Positions 57,719 through 64,000 of a stretch of DNA of 64,000 nucleotides are shown piece after piece (within the stretch, counting starts at the first letter, position 1; every line of letters starts with the position of its first letter). The translations under genes were made by a program, and so were the position numbers. The notes beneath the pieces are model-generated. The model had not been told where the DNA came from. It ran no database searches and saw nothing but the letters and a program-made list of their open reading frames with translations. The stretch comes from Yersinia hibernica (GTDB lineage: Bacteria > Pseudomonadota > Gammaproteobacteria > Enterobacterales > Enterobacteriaceae): NCBI RefSeq assembly GCF_004124235.1, contig NZ_CP032487.1:992001-1056000 (forward strand), in the 5' to 3' direction.

Positions 57719-59779
57719 ATGCTCAATTTAAGCAAGACAGCCTGGTTCTGTCTGTTGCTGTTATGGATGCCTGCTCTGTGGGCAGCAGATAGCGGCTGGT
57801 TGGTCAGCGGGCAAAATGACCACGCCAAGGTTCGGGTTCGTGCCGAACCCTCTGCTGGCGGCAAAACCCGCCTGCTACTTAACGTTCAGCTGGCAAAAGG
57901 TTGGAAAACCTATTGGCGTTCGCCTGGGGAGGGGGGGATTGCGCCCACCATTGCCTGGTCAACACCTCTGGACGCGGTCAACTGGTATTGGCCTGTGCCA
58001 CAACGTTTTGATGTGTCTGGGATTTCTACCCAGGGCTATCATGAACAGGCCGTCCTGCCGCTGGTGATTTCCGGCCAAGTCCCCACCATACTAAGTGGAA
58101 TATTGACCTTGTCGACCTGCAGTAATGTCTGCATTTTGACCGACTATCCATTTAGTCTTGATCTGTCTGCGGCTGTCAGTGCGGAAAGCCAGCAGCAATT
58201 CGCACACGATTTTGCCCAGGCAATGGGGCAGGTGCCGATTGCCAATGCATTGACTCAGCATATTCAGGCCGGTTTTAGTCAAGGAGAAGTGCAAATACTT
58301 GCTCAGCGCGCTGAAGGTTGGCAGCGGCCTGAGCTGTTCTTCGATACTTTGGCAGATGTCGACCTTGGCAAGCCTATTGTCACTGTGCAGGGTAATCAAT
58401 TGTCGGTACGGGTACCCGCGACTGACGGCTGGGGCGAGAGCGCTGGGGATCTGCGCGGCAAGCCACTTACCTTGGTCATGACGGATGCCGGGCTGGCGCA
58501 AGAAGCTACGGTGACTATCGGGCAAGCGCTGACTTTGCCGCAATCCTCTGCCACGTTTTGGTCTTGGGCGCTAATGGCATTGGCGGGTGGGTTGATTCTT
58601 AACCTGATGCCATGTGTGCTGCCGGTATTGGCGATGAAACTTAGCTCGATTTTGCAAACTGAGCAGCAAACTCGCCGTCAGGTGCGCTGGCAATTTCTGG
58701 CCTCGTCTGCTGGGATAATCACCTCATTCTGGTTGTTGGCCCTGCTGATGACCGCCTTGCGCTTGGGCAACCATACCCTTGGCTGGGGGATTCAGTTCCA
58801 AAACCCGTGGTTTATCGGCTTTATGGTGTTGGTCACTGCACTGTTTACTGCCAACTTGTTTGGTCTGTTCGAGATTCAGCTTTCTTCGGCGTTAAATACC
58901 CGCATTGCCGCGCCCCGAGTGGAGAGACCGGGCGTGCGGGGCATGGCCGGGCATTTTGGCCAAGGGGTGCTGGCGACCTTGTTGGCGACGCCATGCTCTG
59001 CGCCATTCTTGGGCACCGCAGTGGCTTTTGCGCTCGCGGCCCCTTTGCCTGCGTTGTGGGGCGTTTTTACCGCACTCGGTGTTGGGATGAGTTTGCCGTG
59101 GTTGGCAGTTGCGACATGGCCCAAATTGGCATTGTGCTTACCACGGCCCGGCCGCTGGATGAATCATCTGCGCATAGCAATGGGCGTGCTGATGCTGGCA
59201 TCCAGCCTGTGGTTACTGAGCTTGCTGGCGAGCCACGTGGGTTTGCTCACGGTCATGGTCATTGCCGGAATATTATTGCTGGCGCTGTTATTGGCTATCG
59301 GCTGGCGTTATGGGGCTCGCATTGCCGCCATTGTCAGTTTAATCGCCGTGCTGGTGCTCGCAGGGGGGCTACTGGCAGGGGCACTAAGCGCCGATTTATG
59401 GCGTAAACCGCTGCACGACAATATCCCCTGGCAACCATTAACAGAGTCCGCCATTAAAAAGGCCCTGACTGAGCACAAAAGCGTGTTTGTTGATGTCACC
59501 GCAGATTGGTGTGTGACCTGCAAAGTCAACAAGATACATGTGCTGATGCGCGATGATGTGCAACAGGCCCTGCAAGCACCCGATGTGGTGGCATTACGTG
59601 GGGATTGGACTCATCCGTCTGCTGATATCACGGCATTTTTACGCGAACGTGGCAGTGTTGCCATCCCGTTCAATCAAATTTATGGGCCACATCAGCCGCA
59701 GGGGATCGTGCTTTCTCCGCTGCTAGACCGCGCTGTTTTATTAAAAGTATTGGCTGATGCTAAAGGAAATGAAAAATGA
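57719..59779 (+). CDS. scsB: ScsB, DsbD-like transmembrane thiol reductase
   Basis: A 686-residue inner-membrane protein passing electrons from cytoplasmic thioredoxin to the periplasm. A signal peptide (about residues 1-22) precedes an N-terminal periplasmic domain with a cysteine pair (LSTCSNVCILTDYPFSLDLS). About eight membrane helices carry the redox cysteines in LNLMPCVLPVLAMKLSS and LLATPCSAPFLGTAVAFAL. A C-terminal thioredoxin domain shows VDVTADWCVTCKVNKIHV. Its likely partner is ScsC; the stop overlaps the scsC start. Confidence 0.95.
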   Translation: MLNLSKTAWFCLLLLWMPALWAADSGWLVSGQNDHAKVRVRAEPSAGGKTRLLLNVQLAKGWKTYWRSPGEGGIAPTIAWSTPLDAVNWYWPVPQRFDVSGISTQGYHEQAVLPLVISGQVPTILSGILTLSTCSNVCILTDYPFSLDLSAAVSAESQQQFAHDFAQAMGQVPIANALTQHIQAGFSQGEVQILAQRAEGWQRPELFFDTLADVDLGKPIVTVQGNQLSVRVPATDGWGESAGDLRGKPLTLVMTDAGLAQEATVTIGQALTLPQSSATFWSWALMALAGGLILNLMPCVLPVLAMKLSSILQTEQQTRRQVRWQFLASSAGIITSFWLLALLMTALRLGNHTLGWGIQFQNPWFIGFMVLVTALFTANLFGLFEIQLSSALNTRIAAPRVERPGVRGMAGHFGQGVLATLLATPCSAPFLGTAVAFALAAPLPALWGVFTALGVGMSLPWLAVATWPKLALCLPRPGRWMNHLRIAMGVLMLASSLWLLSLLASHVGLLTVMVIAGILLLALLLAIGWRYGARIAAIVSLIAVLVLAGGLLAGALSADLWRKPLHDNIPWQPLTESAIKKALTEHKSVFVDVTADWCVTCKVNKIHVLMRDDVQQALQAPDVVALRGDWTHPSADITAFLRERGSVAIPFNQIYGPHQPQGIVLSPLLDRAVLLKVLADAKGNEK

Positions 59780-60501
59780 GAATTCTGTTTGTGTTGTTGA
59801 TTGCCTTACTTTCAGCGCCATCATGGGCGGCGGCCCCTTTTACCCCGGAACAAGAGGTGCGGATTAAAGAGCTGATTCGTGAAACGCTGATAGCGAATCC
59901 GGATATTTTGGCGCAATCAGTCAATGCTTGGCAGCAGCAAGCTGATGAGGCGCAGGGGCAACAACTGAGCCAATTTATTGCGGCCAATCAGCAAGCCCTG
60001 TATCAAGACCCCGGTAGCCCTCGCTTTGGCTCGGCAAGCCCGCAACTGACCTTGGTTTCGTTCACCGACTACAATTGCCCTTTCTGCAAAACATTTGATC
60101 CCTTGCTGGAAAAACTGGCCAAAGAGTACCCTCAGGTGGCGGTGGTGATAAAACCGCTGCCATTTAAAGGGGAAAGCTCAGTGACCAGCGCGCGATTGGC
60201 GCTGACACTGTGGCAGCAGCATCCTGATCAATGGATGGCTTTTCATCAACGTTTGATGGCGAAAAAAGGCTTCCATGATGCCAGCAGTATTGCCGCGGCA
60301 CAGAAAAAAACGGGCGTCACGCCAGTGGCACCGAGTGAACAAAGCTTGAGTGTGCTGCGCACTAATCTAAAACTCGCCGATCAGTTGGGGATTCAGGGCA
60401 CTCCCGCCACTTTGATTGGCAATCAAATGGTTCCGGGCGCTATTTCTTACGAACAACTGGAAGAGATAGTGAAACAACAGCTGGCGCAGGCGGGTAAATG
60501 A
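59776..60501 (+). CDS. scsC: ScsC, periplasmic DsbA-like thiol protein
   Basis: A 241-residue periplasmic protein with signal peptide (LLIALLSAPSWAA), an N-terminal helical extension (about residues 25-75) that mediates oligomerisation in related ScsC proteins, and a thioredoxin domain with the active site FTDYNCPFCKTFDPLLEKLA. The cis-Pro is in GIQGTPATLIGNQMVPGA. It is kept reduced by ScsB and acts as isomerase or copper-binding thiol protein in related bacteria. It overlaps scsB and scsD. Confidence 0.95.
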   Translation: MRILFVLLIALLSAPSWAAAPFTPEQEVRIKELIRETLIANPDILAQSVNAWQQQADEAQGQQLSQFIAANQQALYQDPGSPRFGSASPQLTLVSFTDYNCPFCKTFDPLLEKLAKEYPQVAVVIKPLPFKGESSVTSARLALTLWQQHPDQWMAFHQRLMAKKGFHDASSIAAAQKKTGVTPVAPSEQSLSVLRTNLKLADQLGIQGTPATLIGNQMVPGAISYEQLEEIVKQQLAQAGK

Positions 60502-60998
60502 GTCGCTTAACACGCTGGGGCAAAGAGCTGGTGGTTTTATTGCTGTTGGTGGCGGTGGCTTCATTCGCCATGGATTGGCTGCGCCGCCCACAAGCCCCAA
60601 CACAGTGGCCGGATGCAGCATGGCAAACGCTAGCGGGAAAGACCGTCTCCTGGCAGGAAATGAGTCAGGAAAAACCGCTGCTTATCTACTTCTGGGCGAC
60701 ATGGTGCGGAGTGTGTAAATTCACCACCCCCAGTGTAAATCAGCTGGTGCAAGAGGGGGAGAATGTGCTGACGGTGGCACTGCGTTCAGGTGAGCCGGCG
60801 CAAGTTGAGACTTGGCTGCGTAAAAAAGGCTATCTATTGCCCGTGATTAATGACCCGCAAGGCCAGTTATCAGCCCAGTGGCAAGTTAATGTTACGCCGA
60901 CAGTCATTATTCTCTATCAAGGCCAGATGGTGCAGCACACCAGCGGCTGGACCAGTTATTGGGGAATGAAACTGCGCTTATGGTTAGCATCTTTCTAA
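60498..60998 (+). CDS. scsD: ScsD, membrane-anchored TlpA-like thioredoxin
   Basis: A 166-residue thioredoxin-fold protein with an N-terminal anchor (LVVLLLLVAVASFAMDW) and active site YFWATWCGVCKFTTPSVNQL. The cis-Pro loop is WQVNVTPTVIILYQGQMV. Last gene of scsABCD, overlapping scsC by four bases. It probably works in periplasmic thiol redox; its specific partner is unknown. Confidence 0.94.
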   Translation: MSRLTRWGKELVVLLLLVAVASFAMDWLRRPQAPTQWPDAAWQTLAGKTVSWQEMSQEKPLLIYFWATWCGVCKFTTPSVNQLVQEGENVLTVALRSGEPAQVETWLRKKGYLLPVINDPQGQLSAQWQVNVTPTVIILYQGQMVQHTSGWTSYWGMKLRLWLASF

Positions 60999-61017
60999 TT
61001 TAATATTTTCTCATCTC

Positions 61018-61047
61018 AAGCCCGGAGCCACTACGCCGGGCTTTTTT
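61018..61047. terminator. Terminator between scsD and the MocR-type gene
   Basis: AAGCCCGG and CCGGGCTT form an 8-bp stem with a T-run on the plus strand. The right half overlaps the last codons of the convergent regulator gene. Confidence 0.85.
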
Positions 61048-62521
61048 GTGTCTGACACTGCCGGATGGCCGCACTTAGCCGGCTAATCCCTTGAGCTATC
61101 AGTTCTGGGGAGTTGGCGGCAAAATTCAAGCGCAGGGTAAACTCCCCGCCTGATTCTTGGCTATAAAATCCGCCCCCTTTCGCGAAGGTTACACCGGCTT
61201 GCCAGGCCCGCGGCATTAATTGTGATATTGGTGCATTTTCAGGGAGTTGCAGCCAGATAAATAAGCCACCATCAGGTATTTCAAACTGGCAGCCCGGCGG
61301 TAATGTTTGTGTTAGTGCCTCGGCCATAGCATCGCGGTGTTGGCGATATAAACGGCAAGCTCGGCGCAACTGTTTGTCATAACGCCCGATGGTGACAAAG
61401 GCATCCAATGCCCGTTGGATCAGATTCGAACTGGTAAAACTATCGACATGTTTTAAGCGCGCCAACTGTGTGTAGTGGGGTTGGTCGGCGACCAGATAGC
61501 CAATACGCATGCTGGGCAGCAACATTTTGGAAAAAGTGCTGACATAGATAACCTCGCCTGGAGCAGCCAGTGAGCGCAGTGACGGCAACTTTTTACCGCT
61601 GTAACGTAAGTCCCCCACATAATCATCCTCAAGAATGACGACTCCAGCGGCTCGAGCTATATGCAGTAGCTGATGGCGACGGCCCTCACTCATACAGCGA
61701 CCAGTGGGGTTATTGAAGTTGGGAATGCAATAGATAAGTTTAGGGCGGTGTTCAGCTAACTGCGCGGGCAGGGTATCGAGTTGCATGCCCTGTCGATCAC
61801 TGGGCAGCGCAACAATATTCACTTTATGCAGGCGAAACAGCGCCAGTGCTTCGGCATAGGTGGGTTCTTCCACCAACACCGTATCACCCGGGGCTAATAA
61901 TGATTGGCTCACCAGGCTAATGGCGTGTTGGGAGCCATTGGTTATCAGTAATTGCTCAGGGCGCGACGGGATACCTTGGGCCGAAAGAATCCGGCTGAGA
62001 GTATCGCGCAATGGGTAATAGCCGCAGTAGTCGCCATAACTGAAAGCTTCTTCAGCATGACGCCGCAGTATTGATTGTAGTGTCTGGCGAAATGCATCCA
62101 GCGGGAAAATCTTCGGGTTACCAATACCGGCAGCAAAATTGATGGTGTCCGGGGGCAGAGGGATATCTGCATAGCCATCAAGCCGCGAGGTCAGTGTGGT
62201 AAAACGATCGAGTGGAAACTCTCCTTGTAACCGCGGTTGTGGCTGACTTGGCGGCGGCGGTAAGTGGCGAACATAGGCCCCGCTACCACGGCGCTGTTGT
62301 AAAAAACCTTTGGCAGCTAACTCGGCATAGGCGCTATCCACGGTTAGACGACTAACTGATAATTCGGCCGCTAGGGTGCGAGTTGATGGCAATTTATCGC
62401 CGTCAGCGAACACTCCACTGAGAATTGCCCGGCGTAATGCTTCTTCAATTTGCAGATACAGCGGAATATCTTGTTGGCGATCTAAAGGAATATGCATGTC
62501 ATTACGCCGAAAGTGGCTCAT
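61031..62521 (-). CDS. MocR-type GntR/aminotransferase regulator
   Basis: A 496-residue transcription factor joining an N-terminal winged HTH (GDKLPSTRTLAAELSVSRLT, GFLQQRRGSGAYVRHL) to a fold-type I PLP aminotransferase domain. The PLP Lys is in VIYVSTFSKMLLPSMRIGYL, the ring-contacting Asp in VVILEDDYVGDLRYSGKKLP, and IPNFNNPTGRCMSEGRRHQL is typical. A second Met at residue 9 (base 62497) is an alternative and perhaps better start, since a repeat that looks like its operator overlaps the first Met. It is divergent from an EamA transporter gene that it probably controls. Confidence 0.93.
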   Translation of the reverse strand: MSHFRRNDMHIPLDRQQDIPLYLQIEEALRRAILSGVFADGDKLPSTRTLAAELSVSRLTVDSAYAELAAKGFLQQRRGSGAYVRHLPPPPSQPQPRLQGEFPLDRFTTLTSRLDGYADIPLPPDTINFAAGIGNPKIFPLDAFRQTLQSILRRHAEEAFSYGDYCGYYPLRDTLSRILSAQGIPSRPEQLLITNGSQHAISLVSQSLLAPGDTVLVEEPTYAEALALFRLHKVNIVALPSDRQGMQLDTLPAQLAEHRPKLIYCIPNFNNPTGRCMSEGRRHQLLHIARAAGVVILEDDYVGDLRYSGKKLPSLRSLAAPGEVIYVSTFSKMLLPSMRIGYLVADQPHYTQLARLKHVDSFTSSNLIQRALDAFVTIGRYDKQLRRACRLYRQHRDAMAEALTQTLPPGCQFEIPDGGLFIWLQLPENAPISQLMPRAWQAGVTFAKGGGFYSQESGGEFTLRLNFAANSPELIAQGISRLSAAIRQCQTQKSPA

Positions 62522-62609
62522 ATAAGAAATGATATGTTCACTATACCCAATGCTAGTAGGGCTTCAAGCAAGAAAAAGTGGCCTGCATCAATTGACGGCG
62601 AAGTGGCTC
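62511..62609. repeat. Three AAGTGGCTC-type direct repeats in the divergent promoter
   Basis: AAGTGGCTC at 62511-62519 and 62601-62609, and AAGTGGCCT at 62576-62584, all in the same orientation, 65 and 25 bp apart. MocR-type regulators are known to bind direct repeats, so these are candidate operators for control of the transporter and of the regulator itself. Confidence 0.6.
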
Positions 62610-62678
62610 TGGTGACAAAAAAACGCCGGAGTAAAATCCTATCAAGTTAATCAATGCATTGAATCTAATGAGGCTGTT

Positions 62679-63728
62679 ATGGCAATACCGGCGGGATTAC
62701 CCCCATCAACGATGGCTACGCCGCTGACCGGCGGTAGTTTTTTTTCCGGTAGACGGCAAGGTTATGTCTTAGCGATTATCAGTGCCATGTTATTAGGGTT
62801 TACCGGCATTATTATTCGCATTCTGACGGCACATTATTATTTGCCCACATCGGTTTTGGCTTTTTGGCGCGCAGCATTAGTGGCGGCGGTATTATTGCCG
62901 ATTCTATTGGTGACCAAGCCGCAGTGGGTTAAATTACGCCGTGACCAGGTGAAATTCTATCTCTCGTATGGGCTATTGCTGGCGGTATTTAATGGCTTAT
63001 GGACAGAATCTGTTGCCTTAAATGGCGCATCAATATCTACTATTTTGGTTTATTGCTCTGTGGGCTTTACAGTTTTTCTTGGCTGGGTTTTTTATCATGA
63101 ATATATGGGCTGGCGTGAGCTGCTGGTCATTATTATCAGCCTGATAGGCTGTTTTTTAGTCAGTGATGGAATGAATATCACGGCGACAGACTTTAATTTT
63201 ATCGGCCTATTTATTGGGCTAGCATCGGGAGTGGGTTATAGCTTTTATACCTTAGCCGGGCGAATTGCCACTGACCGTCGTTATCCGGTGTGGAATACCA
63301 TTTTGTATGTATTTGGTTTCTCCGCCGTCTATCAATGGATATTTAATCAGCTGCTATTGTGGTTCCCGGTGCAAGGGTTACAGCACATGGTGGGCAATGT
63401 ATTTTTCTTATCCTCAGGGGCTGAGGGCATCCAATGGTCGGGGTGGTGGCTATTGCTGATTTTGGCGGCAGGCCCGACATTACTGGGGTTTGGCCTATTT
63501 AATCTGAGTTTGAAAACTCTCCCGTTGGCTGTCGCCAGTTTGATATTAACTTTGGAGTTGGTGTTTACTGCGGTGATTGCTTATTTTCTGCTGGGGGAGG
63601 TTTTATCGGCTTCACAATTACTTGGCAGTGCATTAGTTTTATTCGGCGTCTTAATGTTGCACAGGAAAGATAATGCGCAATTAGGCGGCGAAATAGTGGC
63701 AGATAATAACGCCACTATCTCATCTTGA
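62679..63728 (+). CDS. EamA-family (DMT) metabolite transporter
   Basis: A 349-residue inner-membrane protein with ten predicted helices in two EamA repeats. The first begins AIISAMLLGFTGIIIRILTA and includes FYLSYGLLLAVFNGLWTESV. The second includes GLFIGLASGVGYSFYTLAGR and ends with LGSALVLFGVLMLHRK. The substrate is unknown; a link to PLP-dependent or amino-acid metabolism is suggested only by the divergent MocR-type regulator. The start ATG follows GAGG. Confidence 0.93.
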   Translation: MAIPAGLPPSTMATPLTGGSFFSGRRQGYVLAIISAMLLGFTGIIIRILTAHYYLPTSVLAFWRAALVAAVLLPILLVTKPQWVKLRRDQVKFYLSYGLLLAVFNGLWTESVALNGASISTILVYCSVGFTVFLGWVFYHEYMGWRELLVIIISLIGCFLVSDGMNITATDFNFIGLFIGLASGVGYSFYTLAGRIATDRRYPVWNTILYVFGFSAVYQWIFNQLLLWFPVQGLQHMVGNVFFLSSGAEGIQWSGWWLLLILAAGPTLLGFGLFNLSLKTLPLAVASLILTLELVFTAVIAYFLLGEVLSASQLLGSALVLFGVLMLHRKDNAQLGGEIVADNNATISS

Positions 63729-63731
63729 TAT

Positions 63732-64000
63732 TTATTGGGTTATTTTTCGCCGCAGCGGAGTGCGCAGGCGCTGAGCTAAAATCACCCCTGCAAGGGTAAT
63801 ACCGCCGCCAATCAGATGGTAACTGTGTAATTGCTCATGCAGGAAAGTGACGGCAATAATGGCTGTAAACACCGGAGTCAGATTCATAAATATCGAGGCG
63901 GTGTTTGCCCCCAGCCGCATGACGCCGTGAATCCATAAGTAAGGCGCAATAATAGAAGCAGGAATGCCGGCAAATAATACCAATGGGATATTCTGCGCGG
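63732..64000 (-). CDS. EamA-family transporter, C-terminal part (runs off window)
   Basis: The last 88 or so residues of a second drug/metabolite transporter on the minus strand, open to the right edge. Visible are PASIIAPYLWIHGVMRLGAN, the EamA half ending IAVTFLHEQLHSYHLIGGGI, and the terminal helix TLAGVILAQRLRTPLRRK. Its front lies beyond base 64000. It is convergent with the preceding EamA gene. Confidence 0.88.
   Translation of the reverse strand, partial: AQNIPLVLFAGIPASIIAPYLWIHGVMRLGANTASIFMNLTPVFTAIIAVTFLHEQLHSYHLIGGGITLAGVILAQRLRTPLRRKITQ

Noticed and set aside
1..64000. CRISPR arrays, rRNA genes, second argW-type attachment site
   Set aside because: No regularly spaced repeats, no rRNA sequence and no second copy of the argW 3' end were seen.

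Overview
The window reads as the chromosome of an enterobacterium, most likely a Yersinia species (inference). The right two thirds follow the gene order of the E. coli argW-mlaA-fadL-yfcZ-fadIJ-sixA-smrB-prmB-aroC-mepA-yfcA-epmC-yfcL-mnmC-fabB-flk region. The differences, an IS285-like element, a separate ccmI, a c-type cytochrome cluster beside mlaA and an scs operon, point to Yersiniaceae rather than Escherichia.

Bases 1-19415 are an accessory island abutting the 3' end of a tRNA-Arg(CCU) gene (argW), with a P4-type tyrosine integrase next to it. The island carries a contact-dependent inhibition locus read right to left: cdiB, a 2566-residue cdiA with a VENN motif and a C-terminal toxin module, and a small double-CxxC protein overlapping the cdiA stop as likely immunity protein. 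Downstream lies a graveyard of displaced modules: an IS3-family element whose transposase is broken by an 8-bp repeat expansion, an N-terminally truncated barnase-like toxin with its intact barstar-like immunity gene, an IS66 remnant, and a second deleted copy of the cdiA 3' region that leaves the window on the left. Right of cdiB are an IS1-family remnant, a 5'-truncated gene joining a tyrosine-phosphatase active site to an autotransporter barrel, and an intact IS285-like element with 8-bp target duplications.

Bases 19490-44400 are core genome. ccmABCDEFGHI builds the cytochrome c maturation machinery. mlaA and fadL are convergent outer-membrane genes. yfcZ and fadIJ (beta-oxidation) follow, then sixA, smrB, prmB, aroC, mepA, yfcA, epmC, yfcL, mnmC and fabB. 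FadR-like operators lie before fadL and fadI, and a FadR-like site next to a FabR-like palindrome lies before fabB, so fatty-acid breakdown and unsaturated fatty-acid synthesis appear to share control.

Bases 44700-55900 interrupt the E. coli-like fabB-flk order. They hold a PAS-GGDEF diguanylate cyclase, an aspartate/glutamate racemase-family gene, a five-gene beta-glucoside PTS operon (IIB, IIC, 6-phospho-beta-glucosidase, IIA, LamB-type porin) with a divergent LacI-type regulator and palindromic operators, a glucose-1-phosphatase (agp) and the YbiR transporter. The window ends with flk, the thiol-redox operon scsABCD, and a MocR-type regulator divergent from an EamA transporter, followed by a partial second EamA gene.
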